Assembly: GCA_036961295.1 (NCBI GenBank)
Contig: JBALVX010000001.1
Span: forward strand, 744,001 to 808,000
Direction: 5' to 3'
Source of the DNA: JAGPUQ01 sp036961295
GTDB lineage: Bacteria; Pseudomonadota; Gammaproteobacteria; Pseudomonadales; Porticoccaceae
DNA: 64,000 nt
A model generated the notes under the pieces. It saw only the letters and a program-made list of their open reading frames with translations. It made no database searches and was not told the DNA's origin. Position numbers and translations under genes: made by a program. Of the stretch, positions 26,830 through 35,572 are shown piece after piece. Every line of letters starts with the position of its first letter. Position 1 is the first letter of the stretch.

Positions 26830-28224
26830 TCAAATAGATTTAGCTTGCGTACCCGCATTACCAATATAAGTCGCCGGGCTTAATTCCAGCAAGGTTTGCT
26901 TGGCGTGCTCGGGGATATCCAGGGTTTCAATAAACGCTTTAAGACTCGCTTCGGTGATTTTTTGTCCCCGAGTTAAGGCTTTTAATTTTTCGTAAGGCTC
27001 GGGAATCGCGTAGCGGCGCATGACGGTTTGAACCGGCTCGGCAAGCACTTCCCAGGCGGCATCCAGATCCAGTGCGACACGTTCGCGCTCCAACTCCAGT
27101 TTGCCAAGGCCTTTAACCGTCGATTGATAGGCGATCAAACTGTACGCAAAACCCACGCCCATATTGCGCAATACGGTGGAGTCGGTGAGATCGCGCTGCC
27201 AGCGGGAAATAGGTAGTTTTGCCGAGAGGTGGCCGAACACCGCATTGGCCAGGCCCAGGTTGCCCTCTGAATTTTCAAAATCGATGGGGTTGACCTTGTG
27301 AGGCATGGTGGAGGAACCCACTTCTCCGGCAATCGTGCGCTGACGAAAATAGCCCAGTGAAATATAAGCCCAAATGTCCCGGTTAAAATCAATCAGGATA
27401 GTGTTAAAACGCGCCATGGCATCAAACAACTCCGCCATATAATCATGGGGTTCAATCTGAGTGGTGTAGGGGTTCCACTGCAAGCCCAGACCTTCGACAA
27501 AACGTTGAGCGATTTCCGGCCAATCTAAATCCGGGTAGGCAGAGTAATGCGCGTTGTAATTACCGACCGCGCCGTTAATTTTGCCGAGAATCTCTATGCT
27601 GTCTAGTTGCGTTTGCTGCCGACGTAAACGTGCCAGAGTATTTGCCAGTTCTTTGCCGACGGTGGTCGGGGAGGCGGTTTGCCCGTGCGTACGGGAGAGC
27701 ATGGGGACATCCGCAAACTCGCGGGCCAGGTTGGCTAGCTGTTCGATCAGGGTCTGAGCCGATTCGGACATCACCGCGTCCAGGCCTGCCTTAAGCATTA
27801 AGCCGTGGGCGAGGTTGTTAATGTCTTCTGAGGTACAGGCAAAATGCACAAATTCACTGGCGGCATTTAATTCTGTCTTTAGTTCGGAATGGCTCGCTAG
27901 TTGTTCTTTAATAAAATATTCCACGGCTTTTACATCGTGATTGGTGGTGCTTTCAATATCTTTAATGCGTTGGGCATCGGCAATACTGAAGTTATCAGTA
28001 ATGTTATTTAAGACCGCGACGGCCTCTGCCGAAAATGGAATCAGTTCTTCAACGCCGGGTTCAGCGGCCAGATGCAACAACCACTGCACTTCGACGTGGA
28101 CGCGAAAGCGGATCAAACCGTATTCGCTAAAGATGGTGCGCAGTGCGGAGGTTTTGCTGCCGTAGCGGCCATCAATGGGTGAGATGGCGCTGAGCGGCGA
28201 AAGTTCGAGAGCTGAGTGATCCAT
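26830..28224 (-). CDS. purB: Adenylosuccinate lyase
   Basis: The 464-residue protein carries the fumarase/aspartase-superfamily signature GSSTMPHKVNPIDFENSEGN and the active-site stretch MLSRTHGQTASPTT. It cleaves SAICAR to AICAR and adenylosuccinate to AMP, releasing fumarate. It is the last of nudJ-mnmA-hflD-purB, an order shared with E. coli and Pseudomonas. Confidence 0.97.
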   Translation of the reverse strand: MDHSALELSPLSAISPIDGRYGSKTSALRTIFSEYGLIRFRVHVEVQWLLHLAAEPGVEELIPFSAEAVAVLNNITDNFSIADAQRIKDIESTTNHDVKAVEYFIKEQLASHSELKTELNAASEFVHFACTSEDINNLAHGLMLKAGLDAVMSESAQTLIEQLANLAREFADVPMLSRTHGQTASPTTVGKELANTLARLRRQQTQLDSIEILGKINGAVGNYNAHYSAYPDLDWPEIAQRFVEGLGLQWNPYTTQIEPHDYMAELFDAMARFNTILIDFNRDIWAYISLGYFRQRTIAGEVGSSTMPHKVNPIDFENSEGNLGLANAVFGHLSAKLPISRWQRDLTDSTVLRNMGVGFAYSLIAYQSTVKGLGKLELERERVALDLDAAWEVLAEPVQTVMRRYAIPEPYEKLKALTRGQKITEASLKAFIETLDIPEHAKQTLLELSPATYIGNAGTQAKSI

Positions 28225-28291
28225 AGCTATTCTGATCTACCTGGTTGTGATGAATGCCCCTATCGAAGGGCGAGTATAAGGCTGAGGGCTT

Positions 28292-28909
28292 CTATTTTAA
28301 CCTGTGAAGGTGCTGAAGAAGCGCTTTGCGATAAAAAACTAGATGCCAACGCCGACCGCCCAGTTGCTGAAATAATACCGCCGAGCGAATAGCGGCAAAT
28401 AATAAACAGCGTATCCGGGTCGCCACCGATTCCTGGCGTAAGTAATCGGGTTCACCTTTTACCTGAATCCGAAAGTTGTAGCTGCTTAAGGTCTGTTGAT
28501 AGAGGTCTGCGAGGTTGTTGAGTACGTTGTCGTGGGTCGGGTTATACAGCTCGGCTTGTTGCGCGGCGCGAGCGATGCCTGCGCCGACTTTATCGAGCAT
28601 GGCGGTATCTTTCGACAGCCTGCGCTGTAAATACAGCACGCTAATGGCGTAGCGCAGGGTGTTGGGAGCCTGTGCAGATTTTTGCAGTGCTAAGGCATTC
28701 TCCATTACCTCAAAGCCGGTGCGCAGGTTATGCGTGCCACCAAACACCGAAGCCGTGTCTTTGGGGTTTTGATTGAGTAAGCTGGCGATAGCAATATCAA
28801 GTTGGTCGGGAGTGACTCTACCCGTGGTGGCCAGCTTGTCGACTAATTGACAAGCCTGGAACACACCGGCCAGGGCGATGGCTTGCTCTTTAGTGGGTTT
28901 GCTAAACAT
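28292..28909 (-). CDS. hflD: High frequency lysogenisation protein HflD homolog
   Basis: The 205-residue all-helical protein starts TKEQAIALAGVFQACQLVDK and contains VFGGTHNLRTGFEVME, matching HflD. In E. coli HflD associates with the inner membrane and binds lambda CII; its general cellular role is unsettled. The gene overlaps the 3' end of mnmA by eight bases and precedes purB, the conserved neighbourhood, which supports the call. Confidence 0.92.
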   Translation of the reverse strand: MFSKPTKEQAIALAGVFQACQLVDKLATTGRVTPDQLDIAIASLLNQNPKDTASVFGGTHNLRTGFEVMENALALQKSAQAPNTLRYAISVLYLQRRLSKDTAMLDKVGAGIARAAQQAELYNPTHDNVLNNLADLYQQTLSSYNFRIQVKGEPDYLRQESVATRIRCLLFAAIRSAVLFQQLGGRRWHLVFYRKALLQHLHRLK

Positions 28910-30164
28910 TGTCTGACCTTGGAGAGTCTGGTTTTGGAGAGTGTGGTTTTTCAGAGTCTGACCTTGTAGAGTTTAGCTGGGCAGAAATAATACCGCCGCC
29001 CAGGCAAACGTCGCCGTCGTAGAACACCACTGACTGCCCCGGGGTAACGGCGCGCTGCGGAGTCTCGAAATACACGGTGCAGGAGTCGCCCTCTAAGCTC
29101 ACGGTGCAAGCCTGGTCGGGCTGGCGGTAGCGGGTTTTTGCCGTGCAGTGGAATTCTCTCTCTAGTTGAGCTGGCGGCTGTGGCAGTGTCTGGGGCTGGG
29201 GCTGGGACTGCCCTGATAGGGAGGAAGGCGCCTCGTTAATCCAGTGCAGTTGTTCCGCGCGCAATGCCGAACAGTAGAGCAGGGGATGTTCGTTGCCCTG
29301 AACTACGATTAAGGTGTTGCTCTCAAGGTTTTTCCCTGCGACATACCAGGGGCGTTCATCGGCACCCTTAACACCGCCAATACCCAGGCCTTCCCGCTGA
29401 CCGAGGGTGTGAAACATCAGGCCCTTGTGGGTGCCCAGCACCGTACCTTCGGGGGTTTCGATATTGCCGGGTTGCGCGGGTAAGTAGGTTTCTAAAAAAT
29501 CACTAAACCGGCGCTCACCGATAAAACAAATTCCGGTACTGTCTTTTTTACTGTGGGTGACCAGATCGTGCTCGCGAGCCAATTGACGTACTTCGGGTTT
29601 GGTTATTTCCCCCACTGGGAATAGGGTTTTGGCTAGTGCGCTACGGTCTACGGTATGCAGGAAGTAGCTTTGGTCTTTGTTGTTATCCAGTCCGCGGAGT
29701 AATTCGCAGCGGGGCGGAGACGACGAATCACCTTTGTCATCAGACTCTATTAAACGGTTGCGCACGTAGTGACCGGTGGCAATATAGTCGGCACCTAGTT
29801 CGTTGCAATAATCCAGAAAGACTTTGAATTTGATTTCTCGGTTGCACAGGATATCCGGATTGGGTGTACGGCCTGCACGATACTCCTCTAAAAAATGCGC
29901 GAACACCTGGTCCCAGTACTGACTGGCAAAATTCGCGGTGTGTAATTCGATACCCAGCTTTTCACACACCTGTAAGGCGTCGAACATGTCTTCCTGAGCG
30001 GTGCAGTATTCGCTGCCGTCGTCCTCATTCCAGTTTTTCATAAACAGCCCTTCCACCCGATAGCCCTGTTGCAGTAACAACAGCGCGCTGACGGAGGAAT
30101 CAACACCGCCGGACATGCCGACTATGACTCTCGGGGCGTTTGAATCAGTGGGTTTTGGGTTCAC
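28902..30164 (-). CDS. mnmA: tRNA-specific 2-thiouridylase MnmA
   Basis: The 420-residue enzyme has the PP-loop GMSGGVDSSVSALLLL, the first catalytic cysteine in PDILCNREIKF and the persulfide cysteine in STGICFIGERRF. It makes 2-thiouridine at position 34 of Lys, Glu and Gln tRNAs. Start is GTG at 30164. Two departures from the usual sequence are visible: a Pro/Gln-rich insertion (GQSQPQPQTLPQPPAQ) before the final beta-barrel domain, encoded by six-base repeats around 29173-29214, and a Ser/Asp/Pro-rich tail after ISAQL, encoded by a 15-bp repeat. Confidence 0.96.
   Translation of the reverse strand: MNPKPTDSNAPRVIVGMSGGVDSSVSALLLLQQGYRVEGLFMKNWNEDDGSEYCTAQEDMFDALQVCEKLGIELHTANFASQYWDQVFAHFLEEYRAGRTPNPDILCNREIKFKVFLDYCNELGADYIATGHYVRNRLIESDDKGDSSSPPRCELLRGLDNNKDQSYFLHTVDRSALAKTLFPVGEITKPEVRQLAREHDLVTHSKKDSTGICFIGERRFSDFLETYLPAQPGNIETPEGTVLGTHKGLMFHTLGQREGLGIGGVKGADERPWYVAGKNLESNTLIVVQGNEHPLLYCSALRAEQLHWINEAPSSLSGQSQPQPQTLPQPPAQLEREFHCTAKTRYRQPDQACTVSLEGDSCTVYFETPQRAVTPGQSVVFYDGDVCLGGGIISAQLNSTRSDSEKPHSPKPDSPRSDNV
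28911..28970. repeat. Four-unit 15-bp tandem repeat encoding the MnmA tail
   Basis: Four imperfect units of GTCTGACCTTGGAGA (plus strand) follow each other and encode a repetitive Ser-Pro-Lys-Asp tail in MnmA. The second unit shares the core GTTTTGGAGA with the repeat before the CoA-transferase at 20860. Confidence 0.85.
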
Positions 30165-30218
30165 GGGCTGGGCGCGCTCAACAATCTATCTCAATGATAA
30201 GGAAGGAGGGCGGCAATT

Positions 30219-30662
30219 CTAACGATAATCGCGGATGATCTCTAATGGATACTGCGTTCCCACCAGATAATCTTCGATGCAGGCCATCACCATGGGGCTG
30301 CGATGTTCACCCTCGCGTTCGCGTAGCTCGGTTTCGGTGAGCCAAAGCACCTGGGTAATGTCCGGGTCGATGATCTCGGTTTCCCGCTCAATCGCCTCGC
30401 AAACCAAAGTCACACGGTGGTAGCTTTCCCCGTTTTGTGGCGAGGTATAACAACCCAAGCCTAGCAAATAACATGGCTGTACACGCCAACCGGTCTCCTC
30501 AAGGGTTTCCCGGCAGGCGGCTTCGATCAGCGACTCCCCGGGCTCAACATGCCCAGCGGGTTGATTGATCACCGAGCGACCGTTATCGACTTCTTCGACA
30601 CAGAGAAAAGCCCCGTTCTGGAAAACCACGGTGGCAACGGTGAGGTGAATAGAACTAGGCAT
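30219..30662 (-). CDS. nudJ: Nudix hydrolase, NudJ-type phosphatase
   Basis: The 147-residue protein has a complete Nudix box, GHVEPGESLIEAACRETLEE followed by TGW, with the metal-binding REtlEE. E. coli NudJ (YmfB) hydrolyses HMP-PP and nucleoside tri- and diphosphates and lies directly before mnmA, as here (54-base gap). The symbol rests on the shared neighbourhood and length; substrate range is inferred. Confidence 0.85.
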   Translation of the reverse strand: MPSSIHLTVATVVFQNGAFLCVEEVDNGRSVINQPAGHVEPGESLIEAACRETLEETGWRVQPCYLLGLGCYTSPQNGESYHRVTLVCEAIERETEIIDPDITQVLWLTETELREREGEHRSPMVMACIEDYLVGTQYPLEIIRDYR

Positions 30663-30875
30663 GGCAACTCTGCTTTAGCCCTCAGTGGGGCAGGTGTGTA
30701 GGCGGGGCGTATTTTAAGACAGCGGCCTTGTCTTTGGAATGAGACTTGGCAGGGTTCAGGAGGCTTAAATATTTAAGCGCAAAATATCCGAGCGAAAGCC
30801 CTGGCATCTACATTTAAATCAATTAGTTACTGTATCTTTGTAAAGTCAAATGTCAATTAAGCAAGCGAGTTGTAG

Positions 30876-30908
30876 AGCAGGGTGGCGGCAAGCGGCACCC
30901 GTTCTGCT
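30876..30908 (-). terminator. Hairpin downstream of cspD
   Basis: AGCA-GGGTG and CACCC-TGCT arms enclose a GC-rich loop 43 bases past the cspD stop. There is no U-run, so it may be a stability hairpin or a weak terminator. The rest of the 288-base gap to nudJ shows nothing else. Confidence 0.4.
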
Positions 30909-30950
30909 GAGGTTCTTCTGTTTTATGAGGTGATTGCGCTAACAAGTGAG

Positions 30951-31208
30951 CTAATGGGTTACCTGCGTCTCAGGCTGTGGGGCTAATGCTTCCTGCTGGT
31001 TGTCACCGGAGCAGCGAATATGGTTCGCGTGAGCACCTTTGTCACCGTTTTCAATATCAAATTCTACTTCCTGCCCGGCTTTTAAGCTCTTGTAGCCCTC
31101 CATCTCTATTGCGGAGTAGTGGGCAAAGACGTCTTCGCCACTATCGTCGGCGAGAATAAAGCCATAGCCCTTGGCATTATTAAACCATTTTACGGTTCCC
31201 TTGGTCAT
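30951..31208 (-). CDS. cspD: Cold-shock domain protein, CspD-like
   Basis: The 85-residue protein is a single cold-shock OB fold with RNP1 KGYGFI and RNP2 VFAHYS and a short Gln/Pro-rich C-terminal tail. CspD, the stationary-phase relative that binds single-stranded DNA, has this extra tail and is encoded divergently beside clpS, as here. An ACAGAGGTAACG ribosome region precedes the ATG. Confidence 0.92.
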   Translation of the reverse strand: MTKGTVKWFNNAKGYGFILADDSGEDVFAHYSAIEMEGYKSLKAGQEVEFDIENGDKGAHANHIRCSGDNQQEALAPQPETQVTH

Positions 31209-31647
31209 ATCGTTACCTCTGTTTCTATTTATATGTACTGCTTACACGTACTGGGTGGACGGGGTCGGTTTGATGCTGAAGTCAGATTTATTGTGTGAAT
31301 GGTTTTGCTGTTAAGGCATCGATTTTCCGAGTTTCAAATGGATTTTTAGCCCGTTGATTATTATCTATGGTTATTCTAGGTATAACTATTAGTTAAAAAT
31401 AGGGTGCAAGTCAAGAAATTCGGACGATATTTTTGATACTGCCTAATAACGCCTTATTTTGGGGCATAAAACAGCGGCTAAATAGTGCAAGATAAGTAAA
31501 TCGGAGTTATCCTTGAAACAGCAATATTAAACCGCATTAACGATGAAAGAGAGTGTCCATCGCAAAGGAAAAGCGGGGGGGAACCGCTGAACAATCTAGT
31601 CAAACTAGCCCATGAAACCAGCCCATAAAACAATGTGATTCCAGACC
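31209..31647. promoter_or_regulatory. Divergent cspD/clpS control region
   Basis: This 439-base stretch has no credible gene. It carries the leaders and promoters of cspD (left) and clpS (right). A run of seven G at 31575-31581 sits in the loop of an AGCGG...CCGCT hairpin about 60 bases before clpS; this may be a slippage-prone tract or a leader structure. No clear ribosome site precedes clpS. Confidence 0.4.
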
Positions 31648-31995
31648 ATGACCGCACAAGACCATCGACAGGACGATTTAGACTTCGTTGTCGAAGAAGC
31701 CCAGCCGAAACTTAAAAAACCCCAGAAGTTTCAGGTTATATTGCTGAACGACGACTACACGCCAATGGAGTTTGTGGTGGAGATACTCGAGCGGTTTTTT
31801 AGCCTGGATAGAGAAAATGCGGTGCGGGTGATGCTCAAGGTACACACGGAAGGTAAAGGTGTGTGTGGCGTGTTCACCCGCGAAGTCGCCGAAACCAAGG
31901 CTGAACAGGTTAATCAATATGCGCGGGAGCAGGAACACCCGTTGCTCTGCGATATCGAGCCAGCAGACAACGCTAACGACGACGATAAAGACTAG
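31648..31995 (+). CDS. clpS: ClpS, adaptor for N-degron substrates of ClpAP
   Basis: The 115-residue protein has an acidic flexible N-terminus (about 1-28) followed by the ClpS core FQVILLNDDYTPMEFVVEIL, whose NDD/M residues form the N-terminal-residue pocket, and VHTEGKGVCGVFTREVAE. It hands substrates with Leu, Phe, Trp or Tyr N-termini to ClpA. clpA follows after 85 bases. Confidence 0.97.
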   Translation: MTAQDHRQDDLDFVVEEAQPKLKKPQKFQVILLNDDYTPMEFVVEILERFFSLDRENAVRVMLKVHTEGKGVCGVFTREVAETKAEQVNQYAREQEHPLLCDIEPADNANDDDKD

Positions 31996-32080
31996 TTGAC
32001 GCGGCTAGTTAATAGCTCATAATTTGCAAAGACTAAGGTCATTAATGATGGCCGTCCAATGAAACCAGAGATGTCTAAAT

Positions 32081-34348
32081 ATGCTGAGTAAAGAGTTGGA
32101 AACAACCTTAAATGTCGCCTTCCAGGGGGCAATCGCCAAGCGCCATGAGTTTATGACTGTGGAGCACTTGTTGCTGGCCTTGCTGGATAATGCCTCGGCC
32201 ATAAAGGTACTCTCAGCGTGTGCGGTCGATGTGGAAATACTGCGCAAGGATCTCAACGAATTTATCGATTCGACCACGCCGGTACTGGCCGCCGATAACG
32301 AACCCCACGAAACCCAACCAACCCTGGCATTTCAGCGGGTATTGCAGCGCGCTATTTTTCACGTGCAATCCTCGGGTAAAAATGAGGTTCAGGGTGAGAA
32401 CGTGATGGTGGCGATCTTTAGCGAACAGGAAAGCCAGGCGGTGTATTTTCTGCGCCTGCAAAACGTTTCGCGCATCGACATTATTAATTATATTTCCCAC
32501 GGTATTACCAAACTTCCCGAAGGTCACGAAGACATCGGTGAGATGCCCGCTCAGGCCACACCAGAAATGCCCGAGGACGGTAGCGGGGAAGGCAGCCCGC
32601 TGGAACAGTTTGCCACTAACTTAAACGAGCAGGCCGAGAAAGGTTATATCGATCCCCTGGTGGGCCGTGCTGCCGAACTTGAGCGGGTTTGCCAAACTCT
32701 GTTGCGTCGGCGTAAAAATAACCCTTTGCTGGTGGGCGAGTCCGGTGTCGGTAAAACCGCCATTGCCGAAGGTCTGGCCAAACGTATTGTCGAAGGTGAT
32801 ATTGCTGATGCCATTAAAGGCAGTGTGGTCTACGCCCTCGACATGGGTGCACTTTTGGCCGGCACTAAATACCGTGGCGATTTTGAAAAACGCTTTAAAA
32901 GCTTGCTGGCAGAGCTGGGCGAAAAAGACAAAGCGATTCTGTTTATCGACGAAATTCATACTATTATCGGTGCTGGTGCAGCTTCCGGCGGCGTGATGGA
33001 CGCGTCCAACATGCTCAAGCCACTGCTGACCTCCGGTAAGTTGCGCTGCTTTGGCTCTACTACCTATCAGGAGTACCGCGGTATTTTTGAGAAGGATCGC
33101 GCACTGTCGCGGCGCTTCCAGAAAATTGATGTGCCCGAACCTTCCGTGGAAGAAACCATTGGCATTTTACAGGGATTAAAATCTCGCTTCGAAGAACACC
33201 ACGGCTTGCGCTACACCCAGGGTGCTCTCAAAGCCGCCGCCGAACTTTCTGCCAAATACATTAACGACCGCTTTATGCCCGACAAGGCCATCGACGTGAT
33301 TGATGAGGCGGGGGCTTACCAACAATTGTTATCGCCCTCCAAGCGCAAGAAAACCATTGGCGTTGCGGACGTTGAAGCCGTAGTGGCGAAGATTGCCCGC
33401 ATTCCACCGAAAAGTGTTTCCAGTTCCGATCGGGAACAACTGCGAGGATTGGGTGAGAAGCTTAAAATGGTGGTGTTCGGGCAAGACGAAGCCATCGACA
33501 CCCTGGATGCAGCGATCAAATTAGCCCGCGCCGGTTTACGCGACGGTGAAAAGCCCATTGGCAGCTTCCTGTTTGCCGGACCCACTGGTGTGGGTAAAAC
33601 CGAAGTTTCTCGACAGTTGGCCGAAGTGCTGGGCGTCGAATTACTGCGCTTTGATATGTCTGAATATATGGAGCGCCACACGGTCTCCCGTTTAATTGGC
33701 GCACCTCCCGGCTATGTGGGCTTCGATCAAGGCGGCTTACTGACTGACGCCGTAAGCAAGCATCCTCACTGCGTGATACTACTTGATGAAATCGAAAAAG
33801 CTCACGGCGATGTGTTTAATCTATTATTGCAGGTGATGGATCACGGCACGCTTACCGACAACAATGGCCGCAAAGCCGATTTTCGCAATGTCATTTTGGT
33901 GATGACCACCAATGCCGGTGCCGAACTTATGAGTCGCGCCTCGATTGGCTTTACCCAACAGGATCACTCCAGCGACGGCATAGAATCCATTAAAAAAATG
34001 TTTACTCCGGAATTCCGCAATCGCTTAGACGCGATTGTGCAATTTGGCTCTTTGCCCAAAGAGACCATCAAAATTGTGGTGGACAAGTTTTTGGTACAGC
34101 TGCAAGCGCAACTGGATGATAAAAAAGTTCATATCGATGTCGATGAGGAAGTGCGACAGTGGCTGGCTGATAACGGCTACGACGAAAAAATGGGCGCACG
34201 GCCCATGGCGCGCTTAATTCAGGACAAACTGAAAAAACCGCTGGCCGAAGAAGTATTGTTTGGCAAGCTTGCCAGTGGCGGAGACGTGCACGTGAGTCTA
34301 GCCGAAGGCGGTGAAGAGCTAGAATTTGATTTTGGCGAGGCCGATTAG
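32081..34348 (+). CDS. clpA: ATP-dependent Clp protease ATP-binding subunit ClpA
   Basis: The 755-residue unfoldase has an N-terminal double Clp repeat (binding ClpS), two AAA+ modules with Walker A GESGVGKTAIAEG and GPTGVGKTEVSRQ, Walker B ILFIDEIHT and VILLDEIEKAH, and a ClpP-docking loop of IGF type (RASIGFTQQ). It unfolds proteins and feeds them to ClpP. The absence of a ClpB middle coiled coil distinguishes it from the disaggregase. Confidence 0.97.
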   Translation: MLSKELETTLNVAFQGAIAKRHEFMTVEHLLLALLDNASAIKVLSACAVDVEILRKDLNEFIDSTTPVLAADNEPHETQPTLAFQRVLQRAIFHVQSSGKNEVQGENVMVAIFSEQESQAVYFLRLQNVSRIDIINYISHGITKLPEGHEDIGEMPAQATPEMPEDGSGEGSPLEQFATNLNEQAEKGYIDPLVGRAAELERVCQTLLRRRKNNPLLVGESGVGKTAIAEGLAKRIVEGDIADAIKGSVVYALDMGALLAGTKYRGDFEKRFKSLLAELGEKDKAILFIDEIHTIIGAGAASGGVMDASNMLKPLLTSGKLRCFGSTTYQEYRGIFEKDRALSRRFQKIDVPEPSVEETIGILQGLKSRFEEHHGLRYTQGALKAAAELSAKYINDRFMPDKAIDVIDEAGAYQQLLSPSKRKKTIGVADVEAVVAKIARIPPKSVSSSDREQLRGLGEKLKMVVFGQDEAIDTLDAAIKLARAGLRDGEKPIGSFLFAGPTGVGKTEVSRQLAEVLGVELLRFDMSEYMERHTVSRLIGAPPGYVGFDQGGLLTDAVSKHPHCVILLDEIEKAHGDVFNLLLQVMDHGTLTDNNGRKADFRNVILVMTTNAGAELMSRASIGFTQQDHSSDGIESIKKMFTPEFRNRLDAIVQFGSLPKETIKIVVDKFLVQLQAQLDDKKVHIDVDEEVRQWLADNGYDEKMGARPMARLIQDKLKKPLAEEVLFGKLASGGDVHVSLAEGGEELEFDFGEAD

Positions 34349-34362
34349 GCGGGGGGAAGCCC

Positions 34363-34386
34363 AGGTGTAGGTACAGGCGCAGGCGT
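34363..34386. repeat. Four-unit six-base tandem repeat
   Basis: Four AGGYRY-type hexamers (for example AGGCGC) lie between the convergent clpA and infA stops. This is another short degenerate repeat at a gene boundary. Confidence 0.55.
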
Positions 34387-34394
34387 CAAAAGAA

Positions 34395-34613
34395 TTAACG
34401 CGCTCGGTAAGTAATGCGTCCTTTGGATAAATCGTAGGGTGTTAATTCAACTTTGACTTGATCGCCGGTCAGGATGCGAATGTAGTTTTTACGCATTTTC
34501 CCAGAAATATGAGCAGTCACCACGTGACCGTTTTCCAGCTTAACGCGGAAGGTAGTGTTGGGCAGGGTGTCGATGACTTCCCCTTCCATTTCGATATGAT
34601 CTTCTTTCGGCAT
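34395..34613 (-). CDS. infA: Translation initiation factor IF-1
   Basis: The 72-residue OB-fold protein begins MPKEDHIEMEGEVIDTLPNT and ends KGRITYRAR, the full length of IF-1. It binds the ribosomal A site during initiation. I start at the ATG at 34613; the longer open frame to 34679 adds residues not found in the family. Position 2 is Pro instead of the usual Ala. It lies convergent to clpA, next to bpt and aat, as in Pseudomonas. Confidence 0.97.
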   Translation of the reverse strand: MPKEDHIEMEGEVIDTLPNTTFRVKLENGHVVTAHISGKMRKNYIRILTGDQVKVELTPYDLSKGRITYRAR

Positions 34614-34776
34614 AAACGCGTCAATTTCCACAGAGCTAAAGGCGGGGCGCATTGTGCCGCAAAGCCGCACTCTTGGCAAAGATTTCTGTCACAGTTTTTG
34701 AGGGTTGTAGGGGGCTGTAGGTGGAATGGCACTAATATTTACTGACTGGTGGGTTCCATCACCGAGCCGGCTAAGC

Positions 34777-35505
34777 TCAGCCCAGGCGCATCCACTGATC
34801 GTTGATAAACAATTCAGCGGGTTTGAATTTAATTTTATAGCTCATTTTGCTCGAGTCTCGAATCCAGAAGCCCAGATAGACGTAGTCGAGATTCCGCGCC
34901 AGCACCGCCTCAACCTGCTGCAAAATCGCAAAAGTGCCCAGGCTGCGGCGATCCTCAGCCGGGTCGAAGTAGGTATAAATAGCGGAAGCGCCCATGCGCA
35001 ACCAGTCGATTACCGCACAACCCAGCAGCTCGCCATCTTTGCGAAACTCCATAAACGCGGTGGTGCCGTCCTGCCAGGGACGACCGATAAAATCTTCGTA
35101 TTGACTGCGCGATGGCGGATGCATGTCGCCGTCCTGATGGCGCGCGCTGATGTAACGTTCGTAGAGCGGGTAGTGTTCCTCCTGGTCGATGGTGTCGACA
35201 ATATCCACAGCGAGATCGGCATTGCGGTTTAGGCACTTGCGCTGTTGTCGGCTGGGCCGAAAATCGACGGCATCGATACGAATGGGAATGCAGGCTTTGC
35301 AACTGCCACAACGCGGGGTGTAGAGGTAGCGCCCGCTGCGCCGAAAGCCGAGATCCGACAGGTCGTTGTAGATATCTATATTGGCATCAACTTTAGGATC
35401 GACAAAGGCCGTAGTCGCTTGCCGATCGGGCAAATAGCTACACGCGTGCGGCTCGGTGAGGAACAGACGAATTTTAGCCAAGTCTGGGCTGATATCTCGT
35501 GTCAT
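34777..35505 (-). CDS. bpt: Aspartate/glutamate leucyltransferase (ATE1-like, Bpt)
   Basis: The 242-residue protein has the ATE1 N-terminal cysteines (ACSYLPDRQA and CGSCKACIPIRI) and the C-terminal GNAT-like domain with YEDFIGRPW and YLGFWIRDS. Bacterial Bpt transfers Leu from tRNA to proteins bearing N-terminal Asp or Glu, making them ClpS/ClpAP substrates. It sits with aat, clpS and clpA, so the full N-degron pathway is clustered. The upstream aat ends 67 bases before its start. Confidence 0.95.
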   Translation of the reverse strand: MTRDISPDLAKIRLFLTEPHACSYLPDRQATTAFVDPKVDANIDIYNDLSDLGFRRSGRYLYTPRCGSCKACIPIRIDAVDFRPSRQQRKCLNRNADLAVDIVDTIDQEEHYPLYERYISARHQDGDMHPPSRSQYEDFIGRPWQDGTTAFMEFRKDGELLGCAVIDWLRMGASAIYTYFDPAEDRRSLGTFAILQQVEAVLARNLDYVYLGFWIRDSSKMSYKIKFKPAELFINDQWMRLG

Positions 35506-35572
35506 TGACCTACTTTATATTGCTGATCCTGCGGCGTCCACTACCTGGAAGCTGCCTGTTATGACGCTACGA

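Noticed and set aside
34395..34679. 94-residue version of infA starting at 34679
   Set aside because: The first 22 residues are not part of IF-1, and the family start M-x-KEDHIEMEG is at 34613.
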